Source: Uliginosibacterium sp. 31-16 (GTDB lineage: Bacteria; Pseudomonadota; Gammaproteobacteria; Burkholderiales; Rhodocyclaceae). From it: a stretch of 64,000 nucleotides of DNA. The notes beneath the pieces were generated by a model, which was not told where the DNA came from, made no database searches, and was given only the letters and a program-made list of their open reading frames with translations. The position numbers and the translations under genes are program-made. Shown piece after piece: positions 8,335-18,140 of this stretch (positions are counted from its first letter, which is position 1; the number at the start of each line of letters is the position of its first letter). Location of the stretch: positions 372,001 through 436,000 of the forward strand of contig NZ_JAVALZ010000002.1 in the NCBI RefSeq assembly GCF_030730865.1. Direction: 5' to 3'.

Positions 8335-8754
8335 ATGGAATTTGTTGCACAGAATCTCTTTTTGATCACCATTGCTCTCATCAGTGGTGCTGCCTTGCTG
8401 CTGCCGGTGCTGCGCGATGCACGTGCCGCCAATGCGGTCACGCCTGGTCAGGCGGTCATGCTGATCAATCGTCAGAACGCACAAATCGTTGATGTACGCG
8501 ATGCCGCCGAGCTGGAGTCAGGCCGGATTGCCGAGGCCCGGCACATTCCGCTGGCCGAGCTGGCTGATCGCGCGACCGAACTGGGCAAGAACAAGTCCCG
8601 CCCGGTCGTGCTGGTCTGCGCCAGCGGCGCACGCTCCGGCAAAGGAGTGGAAGTCCTGCGCAAGGCCGGTTTCGAGCAGGTTTTCAATCTGGACGGCGGC
8701 ATCAAGGGCTGGAAAGACGCTGGACAACCTGTTGTAAGCGGCAAGAAAGCATGA
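8335..8754 (+). CDS. Membrane-anchored rhodanese-like sulfurtransferase
   Basis: A 139-residue single rhodanese domain behind one N-terminal transmembrane helix (about residues 7-27). The active-site loop CASGARSG carries the catalytic cysteine expected of a persulfide-forming rhodanese, and the flanking DVRDAAELESGRI and NLDGGIKGW motifs are typical. The domain probably faces the cytoplasm or periplasm at the membrane; the topology is not settled. Its end overlaps grxC by 4 bp (ATGA), giving a coupled thiol-chemistry pair ahead of secB, as is common in Beta- and Gammaproteobacteria. Confidence 0.9.
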   Translation: MEFVAQNLFLITIALISGAALLLPVLRDARAANAVTPGQAVMLINRQNAQIVDVRDAAELESGRIAEARHIPLAELADRATELGKNKSRPVVLVCASGARSGKGVEVLRKAGFEQVFNLDGGIKGWKDAGQPVVSGKKA

Positions 8755-9011
8755 ACAAGGTCGTGATGTATGCGACCGCAGTCTGCCCTTACTGCGTTCG
8801 CGCCGAAGCCTTGCTGCGCCGCAAGGGTGTTGCCGAGATCGAAAAGATCCGCATCGACCTTGACGCAGCCCAGCGCGATCACATGATGGAAATCACTGGT
8901 CGCCGCACCGTTCCCCAGATTTTCATTGGCAGCACCCATGTCGGGGGCTGCGACGACCTGTATGCGCTGGACCACGCAGGCAAGCTCGACGCCCTGCTGG
9001 CAGGCGAGTGA
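8751..9011 (+). CDS. grxC: Glutaredoxin 3
   Basis: An 86-residue dithiol glutaredoxin with the CPYC active site (YATAVCPYCVRAEALL), the cis-proline TVPQIFIG segment and the GGCDDLYALD glutathione-binding motif. It reduces protein and glutathione mixed disulfides in the cytoplasm. It overlaps the rhodanese gene at its start and runs into secB 32 bp downstream. Confidence 0.96.
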   Translation: MNKVVMYATAVCPYCVRAEALLRRKGVAEIEKIRIDLDAAQRDHMMEITGRRTVPQIFIGSTHVGGCDDLYALDHAGKLDALLAGE

Positions 9012-9043
9012 GTTCTTTTTCAATCCAACCGGATCAAAGCAAC

Positions 9044-9514
9044 ATGGACCAGAACCAGCAACCCGTTTTCAAGATCGAAAAACTCTACGTCAAGGACCTG
9101 TCGCTGGAGGTGCCCAACGCACCGGCGATCTTCCTTGAACCCGCTTCGCCGGCCGTCAATGTCGAACTCGCCACCCAAGCCGCCGCCGTGGGCGAAGGCT
9201 TCTTTGAAGTGACCATCACGGTGACCGTGACCGCCAAGCTGGAAGAAGGCGACAAGGTCGTGTTCCTGGTCGAAGCGGCACAAGGCGGCATCTTCCAGAT
9301 TCGCAACATTCCGGCTGAAGAACTGGAGCCGATCCTGATGATCGGTTGTGCCAACATCCTGTTCCCGTACGCCCGCGAGACCATTTCCGACGCCATCACC
9401 CGCGCCGGCTTCCAGCCTGTGCTGCTCGCCCCGGTGAACTTTGAAGGCATGTACGAGGCACGTCAGCAAGAGCTGGCCGCCCAGCAGCCGAAGATTGAAG
9501 TTCCCATCCAGTAA
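9044..9514 (+). CDS. secB: Protein-export chaperone SecB
   Basis: A 156-residue homotetrameric chaperone that holds preproteins unfolded and delivers them to SecA. ATG 9044 (MDQNQQPVFKIEKLYVKDLS) is preferred to an upstream GTG at 9008 that would overlap grxC. The core FEVTITVTVTAKLEEGDKV, the YARETISD segment and the LLAPVNFEGMYE end are diagnostic. The rhodanese-grxC-secB-gpsA order is conserved. Confidence 0.97.
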   Translation: MDQNQQPVFKIEKLYVKDLSLEVPNAPAIFLEPASPAVNVELATQAAAVGEGFFEVTITVTVTAKLEEGDKVVFLVEAAQGGIFQIRNIPAEELEPILMIGCANILFPYARETISDAITRAGFQPVLLAPVNFEGMYEARQQELAAQQPKIEVPIQ

Positions 9515-9535
9515 CTGACCACAGGCCGGAATGCG

Positions 9536-9985
9536 ATGATTCGCTGTTTTTTCCTGCGCGTTTCCGTACTGATCGCACTGGCAGCTCCAGGGCTTGCCAG
9601 TGCGCTCGATTACAAGTCGCTCGCCGACAACGCCATCGTCTATGACGCAGGCTCCACCAAGGCTCAACCGCAGTTCATCCTGCTCAAGGGCACGCCGGTA
9701 GAGATCATTGTCATTGTCGATCGATGGGCCAAGGTGCGCGAACAGTCCGGCGGGCTGGGCTGGGTGGAGCGCGGTGCGCTCAGCGACACCCGTCAGGTCA
9801 TCGTCACGGCAGCATCTGGTGCTGATGTACGCCAGCGTGCCGAAGAGGCCGCGCCTGTAGTGTTCTCCGCCAGCAAGGACGTGCTGCTCGAAGTGATCGA
9901 AAAGCCCGCTGGCGCCTGGCTAAAAGTCAAACATCGGGACGGCCAGACCGGCTACGTTCCGCTCAAATCCGTCTGGGGAATCTGA
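9536..9985 (+). CDS. Secreted bacterial SH3-domain protein
   Basis: A 149-residue exported protein: signal peptide at about 1-23 (cleavage near ASA), then two SH3b-like repeats. The first (about 26-85) contains YDAGSTKAQPQFILLKGTPV and GGLGWVERGAL; the second (about 90-149) ends in GQTGYVPLKSVWGI. SH3b domains usually bind peptidoglycan or peptides; no catalytic motif is present. It sits between secB (21 bp) and gpsA (1 bp). Confidence 0.82.
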   Translation: MIRCFFLRVSVLIALAAPGLASALDYKSLADNAIVYDAGSTKAQPQFILLKGTPVEIIVIVDRWAKVREQSGGLGWVERGALSDTRQVIVTAASGADVRQRAEEAAPVVFSASKDVLLEVIEKPAGAWLKVKHRDGQTGYVPLKSVWGI

Positions 9986-9986
9986 C

Positions 9987-10979
9987 GTGTCTCGTATCGC
10001 CGTGATCGGCGCCGGTGCCTGGGGTACCGCGCTGGCCAACACCTATGCCGCCAACGGGCACCAGATCGCCCTGTGGACCATCGAAACCGATCACGCCGAG
10101 GAAATGCGCGCTGAACGCAGCAACCGGCGCTATCTGCCGGACTTTCCGCTGGAAGCCGGCCTGGTAATCGCCCACGAATTCGCTGACGCCTGCCGTGACG
10201 CCGAGCTGGTTCTGATTGCCACTCCGGTCGCCGGCCTGCGCCCCACCTTGAAACGCGTTGCCGCCGAATTCCCGGCCCTGCCCGCGCTGTGGGTGTGCAA
10301 AGGCTTTGAAGCCGGTACCGGCAAGCTGCCGCATGAAGTAGCCGCCGAATTCCTGGCTCCCGCCGTGGGCCGTGGCGCCCTGACCGGCCCGAGCTTCGCC
10401 CAGGAAGTCGCAGCCGGTCTGCCTTGTGCGATCACCCTGGCTTCGGCCGATATCGAATTCGCCCGTTACTGGGCCGGCCAGCTGATGCATCCACGCCTGC
10501 GCCTCTACGCCAATGACGACATCGTCGGCGCCGAGATCGGGGGTGCCGTCAAGAACGTGCTGGCGATTGCTGCCGGCATTTCCGACGGACTGGGCTTCGG
10601 CTTCAACGCCCGCGCCGCCCTGCTCACCCGCGGGCTGGCAGAAATCGCCCGTCTCTCCGCTGCACTCGGCGGCCGCCGCGACACCCTGATGGGACTCGCT
10701 GGCATGGGTGACCTGATTCTTACCGCCACCGGTGACCTCTCGCGCAATCGCCGTGTCGGTCTGGCACTGGCCGAAGGCAAGCAGCTGCCGCAAATCCTCA
10801 AGGAACTCGGCCACGTTGCCGAAGGCGTGCTGACGACTGAAACCGTGGTCAAGCGCGCGACCGAACTCGGGGTCGACATGCCGATCACCTGGGCCGTACA
10901 GGAAGTGCTCTGTGGTCGCCTCAATCCGCGCGATGCCGTCGAGCAACTGATGACCCGCGAGGCCCGGCTGGAGAGCTAG
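9987..10979 (+). CDS. gpsA: NAD(P)-dependent glycerol-3-phosphate dehydrogenase
   Basis: A 330-residue cytoplasmic enzyme reducing dihydroxyacetone phosphate to sn-glycerol-3-phosphate for phospholipid synthesis. A GTG start at 9987 puts the Rossmann motif GAGAWGTALAN at residues 8-18. The ALTGPSFAQEVA, GGAVKNVLAIAAG (catalytic lysine) and GLAGMGDLILTATGDLSRNR motifs are all present. It starts one base after the SH3 gene stop, so it is the last gene of the rhodanese-grxC-secB unit. Confidence 0.97.
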   Translation: MSRIAVIGAGAWGTALANTYAANGHQIALWTIETDHAEEMRAERSNRRYLPDFPLEAGLVIAHEFADACRDAELVLIATPVAGLRPTLKRVAAEFPALPALWVCKGFEAGTGKLPHEVAAEFLAPAVGRGALTGPSFAQEVAAGLPCAITLASADIEFARYWAGQLMHPRLRLYANDDIVGAEIGGAVKNVLAIAAGISDGLGFGFNARAALLTRGLAEIARLSAALGGRRDTLMGLAGMGDLILTATGDLSRNRRVGLALAEGKQLPQILKELGHVAEGVLTTETVVKRATELGVDMPITWAVQEVLCGRLNPRDAVEQLMTREARLES

Positions 10980-11011
10980 ACCCACAGGGCTTCTTCAGCC
11001 ACCCTGCGTGT

Positions 11012-11034
11012 AGAACCTTGCTGCATGCGGGTGT
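11012..11034 (+). repeat. Dispersed repeat, copy B (partial)
   Basis: Contains the exact core CCTTGCTGCATGCGG shared with the copies at 785-812 and 50839-50866, then diverges. It lies between gpsA and the convergent GntR-type gene. Confidence 0.55.
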
Positions 11035-11047
11035 ACAGCATGCGTAC

Positions 11048-11719
11048 TCACGCGCCCTCGAACATCTCCGGATAACGCTGTGCCAGCTGCGGCAGCTGCT
11101 GCAGGATGTCGGCCATGTGCTCACGTACGGCGGCCTCGGCACGCTCCGCATCGTGCGCAGCAATGGCCTCCACGATGCTGCGATGCTGGCTGATCAGGCG
11201 GTCCGTCGGGCTCACATCCTGATAGCTCAGATAGCGCATCCGGTCCATCTGTGCCTTGACCTGATCCACCACCCGCCAGGCGGCCTCCCGCCCGGCGATC
11301 ACCGCGATCTCGCGATGCATGGCCTCATCGGCGGCGAGAAACTCCGCATTGTTCCGGGCAAGCCCCTGCGCTGCCACGGCAGACTGCAAACGTGCAATGC
11401 CTGCTGCGTCTGCCCGGCTCGCCGCCTCGCGTGCCACCGCCACCTCGATGGCCTCACGTACGAAACGGGCATCCAGCACCTCGGACACCACGATACGCCG
11501 TACAAAGGTGCCGCGCTGCGGACGGATTTCGACCAGATATTCCTGCGCCAGACGAATGAAAGCCTCGCGCACCGGTTGGCGGCTGATCTCGTAGCGTGCT
11601 GCAATTTCGGCCTCTGACAAGGCAGTACCGGGCTTCAGCTCGGTGCGCACGATCGCGTCACGCAGTTGCTGATGCACCTGCGCGCCGATGGACGCCGCTC
11701 TGAGAGGAATCGTTTCCAT
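11048..11719 (-). CDS. GntR family (FCD) transcriptional regulator
   Basis: A 223-residue repressor-type protein. ATG 11719 is preferred to a GTG at 11728 because AAGG lies 8 bases upstream of it. The N-terminal winged HTH (about 10-75, LKPGTALSEAEIAARYEISRQ then VREAFIRL) is followed by an all-helical FCD domain (about 85-215) with the D...H...H...H metal-binding pattern (ADEAMHREI, ISQHRSIVEAI, REHMADIL). FCD regulators bind small organic acids. Because it is divergent from an SDR and uxaC, the likely effector is a hexuronate intermediate (UxuR/ExuR-like role). That assignment is inferred from context. Confidence 0.88.
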   Translation of the reverse strand: METIPLRAASIGAQVHQQLRDAIVRTELKPGTALSEAEIAARYEISRQPVREAFIRLAQEYLVEIRPQRGTFVRRIVVSEVLDARFVREAIEVAVAREAASRADAAGIARLQSAVAAQGLARNNAEFLAADEAMHREIAVIAGREAAWRVVDQVKAQMDRMRYLSYQDVSPTDRLISQHRSIVEAIAAHDAERAEAAVREHMADILQQLPQLAQRYPEMFEGA

Positions 11720-12035
11720 GCTTGTCACCTTATCTTGCCTGGATTCATTTTGACAGAAACCTTTCTTCTATACTACCATACAAGTACCGATTGGATTTAG
11801 CGGCCAAGCTTAATCCCAGGCATTGCCCGGCCTCGCCTGCACAGATGGCGCGGCGCCACACAGGGCAATACCGCGAATACAGCCAGACCGCGGTCGCAGA
11901 ATCCTTCGGCGCAAACGCAGCAGAGCCTGTCCCGCTTACAAGGGGTATCCCTGTCGCATGCGCATTACAAAGGATCTTGAAACCCCGCTTTTTTCTTCCG
12001 CGTCCTTGCGGTAAAACTTTTCAGGAATGACCACC
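11720..12035. other. Divergent control region between GntR gene and SDR gene
   Basis: About 316 bp without a supported gene. A perfect -35 hexamer TTGACA (11750-11755) faces the SDR gene, with TACCAT 18 bp downstream as a possible -10 (11774-11779). An imperfect palindrome TACT-8-AGTA (11771-11786) overlaps it and could be an operator. The rest shows no clear signal. AGGA at 12023-12026 is the ribosome site for the SDR start at 12036. Confidence 0.4.
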
Positions 12036-12872
12036 ATGCTTCCCTTTTCGATTGATCTGAACAACAAGGTTGCCGTCGTCACGGGCGGTGCCGGCATCCT
12101 CGGTGCGGCCATGTGTCGCGCTCTGGCAGCTTGCGGCGCCAAGGTGGTGATCATCGGCCGCGATCTGGCCAAGGCCACAGCGCTGGCCAGCGAAATCGAA
12201 GCAACAGGCGGCATCGCCCAGGGCATGTCCTGCAACGTGCTGGACCGCACCGCGCTGGAAAACGCTGCCGCCCACATCGCCAGCACCTTCGGTCCCTGCG
12301 ACATTCTCATCAACGGTGCCGGTGGCAATCACCCAAAAGGCATCACTGATCAGGAATATCTGGATAGCGCGGACAGCGGCAGCAACTTCTTTGACCTGGA
12401 CATGGAAGGCTTCAAGTTCGTGTTCGACCTGAACCTGATGGGCACCCTGCTCCCCAGTCAGGTCTTTGCCAAACAGATGCTTGGCCGTCCAGGCTGCTCG
12501 ATCATCAACATCTCGTCGATGTCGGCGATGAAGCCCCTGACCAAAGTTGCCGCCTACAGCGGCGCCAAGGCTGCGGTCAGCAATTTCACCCAGTGGCTGG
12601 CCGTGCATCTGGGCCAGAGCGGTGTGCGTGTGAATGCGATTGCGCCGGGCTTCTTCATCACCGAGCAGAACCACAAGCTGATGCTGCAGGAGGACGGCAA
12701 CTACACGCCGCGCGCCCAAAAAGTGATCGCCCAGACCCCGATGCGCCGCTTTGGCGAAGCCGATGAGCTGATCGGCGCCCTGCTCTGGCTGGTCGAGCCG
12801 AAGGCATCCGGTTTTGTCACCGGTTCAATCATTGCGGTCGACGGCGGTTTTTCCGCATACGCCGGGGTTTGA
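12036..12872 (+). CDS. SDR-family D-mannonate oxidoreductase-like (fructuronate reductase role)
   Basis: A 278-residue classical short-chain dehydrogenase. ATG 12036 has AGGA 9 bases upstream; the earlier ATG at 12027 abuts that AGGA directly and is unlikely. The cofactor motif GGAGILG is at about 17-23, and the active site is Ser plus YSGAK (Tyr174, Lys178). The long insert after the NGAGGNHP strand and the C-terminal VTGSIIAVDGGF closely resemble the Bacillus YjmF/UxuB-type mannonate oxidoreductases, which interconvert D-fructuronate and D-mannonate. It is placed between a GntR regulator and uxaC, which makes the substrate in this pathway. The SDR assignment is secure; the exact substrate is inferred. 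Confidence 0.85.
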   Translation: MLPFSIDLNNKVAVVTGGAGILGAAMCRALAACGAKVVIIGRDLAKATALASEIEATGGIAQGMSCNVLDRTALENAAAHIASTFGPCDILINGAGGNHPKGITDQEYLDSADSGSNFFDLDMEGFKFVFDLNLMGTLLPSQVFAKQMLGRPGCSIINISSMSAMKPLTKVAAYSGAKAAVSNFTQWLAVHLGQSGVRVNAIAPGFFITEQNHKLMLQEDGNYTPRAQKVIAQTPMRRFGEADELIGALLWLVEPKASGFVTGSIIAVDGGFSAYAGV

Positions 12873-12995
12873 AACATATATGCCCAGAGAGCCGCTTGCG
12901 GATTGGCTCTCCGGACAGCCAGCCTGAAGGGGCACGCCAGAAGTGGATTGACAGGCCGTTTCTGCAAGGATGCCAGCCCAGTGTCAAGCCACTTC

Positions 12996-13046
12996 GTCTG
13001 ACAACTTAGGGTAAATCCCTGTTTATGGCATAATTGGTCTGACAAC
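12996..13046 (+). promoter_or_regulatory. uxaC promoter flanked by two identical operator-like sites
   Basis: GTCTGACAAC occurs twice, at 12996-13005 and 13037-13046, 41 bp apart (about four helical turns). Each lies in a partial palindrome of the FadR/GntR type (TTGGTC-T-GACAA at the second copy). Between them is CATAAT (13029-13034), a good -10, with TTAGGG as a weak -35 at 13006-13011. One site therefore abuts the -35 and the other covers the start point, the arrangement expected for repression by the nearby GntR regulator. Binding is inferred. Confidence 0.5.
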
Positions 13047-13116
13047 ATAATCAGCTTTTTGCTTGTGGCACTCAGACAATCCTGAGCCGCCCTTATGTAC
13101 TTCAGGAGATCACAGC

Positions 13117-14517
13117 ATGGCCAAGACCTTCATGGACGAGAACTTCCTGCTCGAGTCCGCCACCGCGCAAAAGCTGTACCACGAGTTCGCCGCGCCGCAA
13201 CCGATCATCGATTATCACTGTCACTTGCCACCCGAACAGATCTCCGGCAACAAGCAGTTCAAGAACATCACCGAAATCTGGCTCGGTGGCGACCACTACA
13301 AGTGGCGCTTCATGCGCTCCTCCGGCGTGACCGAGGATTTCATGACCGGCAATCAGCCGGATGAAGCCAAGTTCCGCAAATTCTGCGAAGTGCTGCCAAT
13401 GGGCGTGGGCAATCCGCTGTTCCACTGGAGCCATCTGGAGCTGCAACGCTATTTCGGCACCAAGACGCTGGTGTCCGGCGCAACGGCGGGCGAACTGTGG
13501 GAACACTGCAACAGCCTGATCGGCACGCCGGAACTGTCCGCCCGTGGCCTGATGGTGCGCTCCAACGTGCGCGCGGTCTGCACCACCGACGATCCGGTCG
13601 ATGATCTGGCGCATCACAAGGCGATCGCCGCCGACGGTTTCCAAGTCAAGGTGCTGCCCACCTTCCGTCCTGACAAGGCCTTCAACATCGACCGCGCAGG
13701 CTTCCAAGATTACATCCGCAAGCTTTCCGTCGTGTCGGGCGTGTCGATCAACACGTTCGGCGACGCGCTCAAGGCACTGGATCTGCGTCTGGACTATTTC
13801 GCAGCGCATGGCTGCAAGGTGTCGGACCATGCCATCGATGTAGCCTTCTTCACCGAAGCCTCGGACGCCACACTGTCAGGCATTCTCGCCAAGGCCATGA
13901 ACAACGAGCCGGTGAGCAAGGACGAGGCCGATGCCTACAAGACCGGCATCATGCTGCATCTGGGTCGTCAGTACGCGCAGCGTGGCTGGGCGATGCAGCT
14001 GCACATTGGCGCGCAGCGCAACAACAGCGCGCGCATGTTCCGCAATCTGGGCCCGGACACCGGCTTCGATTCGATCGGCGACGACCTGATCTCGGCCAAG
14101 ATCGCCCACTTCCTCGACACGCTGGATGGCGACGATCAGCTGCCCAAGACCATCCTGTACAACCTGAACCCGATCCACAACGAAGTGCTGGCCACCATGA
14201 TCGGCAACTTCCAGGACGGCAAGGTCGTCGGCAAGATGCAGTTCGGCTCGGGCTGGTGGTTCCTTGATCAGAAGGACGGCATGAAGCGTCAGCTCACCGC
14301 GCTGTCGCAACTGGGCAACCTCGGCGCCTTCATCGGCATGCTGACGGATTCGCGCAGCTTCCTGTCCTACACCCGTCACGAATATTTCCGCCGCATCCTG
14401 TGCAACATGATCGGCGGCTGGGTCGAAAACGGCGAATACCCGCAGGACTGGGCACAGCTGCAGAAGATCATCGAAGGCATCTGCTACAAGAACGCCGAAG
14501 CCTACTTCAAGTTCTGA
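13117..14517 (+). CDS. uxaC: Glucuronate/galacturonate isomerase
   Basis: A 466-residue amidohydrolase-fold enzyme, the first step of hexuronate catabolism (D-glucuronate to D-fructuronate, D-galacturonate to D-tagaturonate). ATG 13117 has AGGAGA 8 bases upstream. The metal-binding DYHCHLPP motif (about residue 33), MRSSGVTEDF, VCTTDDPVDDL, GWAMQLHIGAQRNN and FGSGWWFLDQKDGM are family hallmarks. It lies 244 bp downstream of the SDR gene with its own promoter and is closed by a terminator. Downstream pathway genes (kduI/uxuA/kdgK type) are not in the window. Confidence 0.96.
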   Translation: MAKTFMDENFLLESATAQKLYHEFAAPQPIIDYHCHLPPEQISGNKQFKNITEIWLGGDHYKWRFMRSSGVTEDFMTGNQPDEAKFRKFCEVLPMGVGNPLFHWSHLELQRYFGTKTLVSGATAGELWEHCNSLIGTPELSARGLMVRSNVRAVCTTDDPVDDLAHHKAIAADGFQVKVLPTFRPDKAFNIDRAGFQDYIRKLSVVSGVSINTFGDALKALDLRLDYFAAHGCKVSDHAIDVAFFTEASDATLSGILAKAMNNEPVSKDEADAYKTGIMLHLGRQYAQRGWAMQLHIGAQRNNSARMFRNLGPDTGFDSIGDDLISAKIAHFLDTLDGDDQLPKTILYNLNPIHNEVLATMIGNFQDGKVVGKMQFGSGWWFLDQKDGMKRQLTALSQLGNLGAFIGMLTDSRSFLSYTRHEYFRRILCNMIGGWVENGEYPQDWAQLQKIIEGICYKNAEAYFKF

Positions 14518-14540
14518 ATCCCTTCCCGGATTGCATGACC

Positions 14541-14567
14541 AAGCCCCGCCGCGTGCGGGGCTTTTTT
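14541..14567 (+). terminator. Rho-independent terminator of uxaC
   Basis: AAGCCCCGC, a 5-base loop, GCGGGGCTTTTTT: a 9-bp perfect stem with a T-run, 23 bp after the uxaC stop. Confidence 0.92.
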
Positions 14568-14658
14568 ATGGTTGCCCGCAGAGCCGCGTGGGCCTTGCTC
14601 TGCAGCATACCTGCCCGTAGACCAGCACGCAGCCTTGATTAGCGAGGCGAGCACCTGA

Positions 14659-14686
14659 AGATCCTCGCTACGTGCGGCTCTTCAGG
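14659..14686 (+). repeat. Dispersed 28-bp repeat, copy C
   Basis: Matches copy A (785-812, minus strand) at about 25 of 28 positions, with CTCGCTACGTGCGG in place of the core CTTGCTGCATGCGG. It lies between the uxaC terminator and the convergent parA-like gene. A second related fragment (GCCTTGCTCTGCAG) begins near 14592. Confidence 0.55.
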
Positions 14687-14699
14687 GTACAGGCAGTGG

Positions 14700-15353
14700 C
14701 TAATCCAGCGTCGGCGGCAAACGCAGGCCGAGCCAGTCTTCAATCGCGCTCCACTGCGCCAGATCCTTGCCAACGCGCGAGGGCGCCACGTCGAAGAGCG
14801 TCATGCCATGCGCCGCGAGCTGCACGTAGTTCTGTGTGTCACGCAGGCAGGTAATCAGCGGCAGGCCGATGGTTTCGATGAAACGCAGGAACTCTTCGGC
14901 CGAACGCGTGCGCTCATGCACCCGCATGCCGACCAGCACGACCGGCAGACCGCGTGCGGCCTTCATCTCGGCCAGTTCGGCAAAAAACGCCTGCGTCGCC
15001 AGGATGTCGAACATCGAAGGCTGCACCGGCACCAGCACCCGATGCGCCAGCTTCAGGCACTCCTTGAGTTTGTCGCCATGCATGGCGGCCGGCGTGTCCA
15101 GCACCACATGCGTAGTGCCACGTGGTGGCTTGGCCGGTTTGCCAGGATGCAGCTCCCAGGAGCCGATCCGCGGCAAAACGGCCGGGCGTCGATCCAGCCA
15201 CAAACGCGAAGACTGCTGGCGGTCTACGTCACCCAGCATCACCCGGATGTTGTCCCCACTCCGCCCGCGTTGCGCCAGCAGACCGGCAAGGTTGGTCGCC
15301 AGTGTGCTTTTGCCCACGCCCCCCTTGGGGTTGGCAATCAGAAAGACCTGCAT
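14700..15353 (-). CDS. ParA/MinD-family P-loop ATPase (orphan, VirC1-like)
   Basis: A 217-residue deviant-Walker ATPase with MQVFLIANPKGGVGKSTLATN at the N-terminus (signature Lys in KGGVGKST). A Walker-A' aspartate region (GDVDRQQSS) and a Walker B-type THVVLDTPA follow. Such proteins position DNA, chemoreceptors or other cargo on the nucleoid. There is no ParB-like or cargo gene beside it; neighbours are the uxaC terminator region and cysS 147 bp upstream. The compact form and the QRxSS after Walker A' resemble VirC1/PilZ-linked orphan ParAs. The cargo is unknown. Confidence 0.85.
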   Translation of the reverse strand: MQVFLIANPKGGVGKSTLATNLAGLLAQRGRSGDNIRVMLGDVDRQQSSRLWLDRRPAVLPRIGSWELHPGKPAKPPRGTTHVVLDTPAAMHGDKLKECLKLAHRVLVPVQPSMFDILATQAFFAELAEMKAARGLPVVLVGMRVHERTRSAEEFLRFIETIGLPLITCLRDTQNYVQLAAHGMTLFDVAPSRVGKDLAQWSAIEDWLGLRLPPTLD

Positions 15354-15500
15354 GACATGTCTCCAGACTTGAAACGCAGCCGATCCGCGCCTGGATGGAA
15401 ATCGTCACAAGCGGGGCAAGGCCGGAATGAAGCGCCGAAGCGTACAGAGGCGTACGCTGAGTACCTGAATTTCGAGATTACCCCACACAGCAGATTTACA

Positions 15501-16886
<1,386 letters not shown>

Positions 16887-17033
16887 GGTGTCAAACTTCG
16901 GGCAAGTAAGGTCTCGTGCTCATCCGTCGGTGTGCAGATGGGCAAGATTATTCAAGGCATTGGGATTACAGGCAGATGTACAGTAAAATCCGCAGGATTC
17001 TGCCGATCAACGCACTGGAACGACTCTACCATA

Positions 17034-18140
17034 ATGCGCCGCTCGAACTCCCCTTGCTTCCGCATCTGTGTCGCCGCGCTGCTGGCTCTGTCCACTTCGA
17101 TCCTCGCCACCACGGCACAGGCCCAGTCACCCAATCCACTGGCTGAAGCTCAGACCCTGCTGCAACAAGGTCAGCAGAGCCAGGCCCTGGACAAAGTCGA
17201 ACGCGCCTTGGCGGCCAATCCCAAAGATCGCCAGGCCCGCTTCCTCAAGGGCGTGATTCTCGCCGAAATGAACAAGCTCGACGATGCGGCCGCCGTATTC
17301 GTCAAACTCACCGAAGAAGCTCCGGAACTGCCCGAGCCCTACAACAACCTGGCCGTGATCTACGCCCAGCAGAAACAATTCGACAAGGCCAAGGCCGCGC
17401 TCGAAATGGCCATCCGCACTCACCCGTCCTATGCTGTCGCGCATGAGAATCTGGGCGACCTGTATGCCAAGATGGCGCGTCAGGCCTACGACCGGGCGCT
17501 GCAGATCGACTCGAAAAACACCAACGCCCAGGCGAAACTGAACCTGCTGCGTGACCTCACTACGGCAAGCACTCCCCCGGCAGCCAGCAAACCGGTCATC
17601 GTGGCCGCGGCAACGCCTGCCACGAAAGCGCCGGCCCCTGCACTGAATCCGCAACCGGCATCCCAGCCGCCGGCAGCAAACGCCCCGGTCGCCAAACCGC
17701 CTGTCACCGTGGTTGCAACAGCACCCGTCACGCCTGTCACGCCAGCCGCAGCACAGCCGGCCAGCAAACCCGCAACAACGACAGCAGCGCCTGCAGAAGA
17801 CGACAAGAAAGCGATCCGCACGGCCATCCAGGCCTGGGCCGCAGCCTGGTCAAACAAGAATGCCAAGGAATATCTGTCCTATTACGCCAAGGACTTTCAG
17901 GTTCCTGACAAGAAGGCCCGCAAGGCCTGGGAAGAGGAACGCACCCAGCGCGTCACCAAACCCGGGGAAATCAAGGTTTCCCTGTCAGACATCGACATAG
18001 CAGTGAAAGGCAGCGAAGCCACGGTGCGCTTCAAGCAGCATTACGACTCGTCCACCTTCAATTCGGCCAGCGGCAAGACCCTGGCGATGGTGCAACGCAA
18101 TGGTCGTTGGCAAATCCAGCAAGAGCGGATCGGCCGTTGA
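17034..18140 (+). CDS. Exported TPR protein with NTF2-like C-terminal domain
   Basis: A 368-residue protein. ATG 17034 starts a signal peptide (about 1-30, cleavage near AQA). TPR repeats run from about 32 to 165 (AEAQTLLQQGQQSQALDKVE ... PYNNLAVIYAQQKQFDKAK ... AHENLGDLYAKMARQAYDRA). A Pro/Ala/Thr-rich linker (about 180-250) leads to a C-terminal NTF2-like domain (about 255-368, AIQAWAAAWSNKNAKEYLSY through NGRWQIQQE). The same C-terminal module is found in the next gene, the L,D-transpeptidase, whose TTG start overlaps this stop codon. The protein probably acts in the envelope with that enzyme; its ligand is unknown. Confidence 0.8.
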   Translation: MRRSNSPCFRICVAALLALSTSILATTAQAQSPNPLAEAQTLLQQGQQSQALDKVERALAANPKDRQARFLKGVILAEMNKLDDAAAVFVKLTEEAPELPEPYNNLAVIYAQQKQFDKAKAALEMAIRTHPSYAVAHENLGDLYAKMARQAYDRALQIDSKNTNAQAKLNLLRDLTTASTPPAASKPVIVAAATPATKAPAPALNPQPASQPPAANAPVAKPPVTVVATAPVTPVTPAAAQPASKPATTTAAPAEDDKKAIRTAIQAWAAAWSNKNAKEYLSYYAKDFQVPDKKARKAWEEERTQRVTKPGEIKVSLSDIDIAVKGSEATVRFKQHYDSSTFNSASGKTLAMVQRNGRWQIQQERIGR

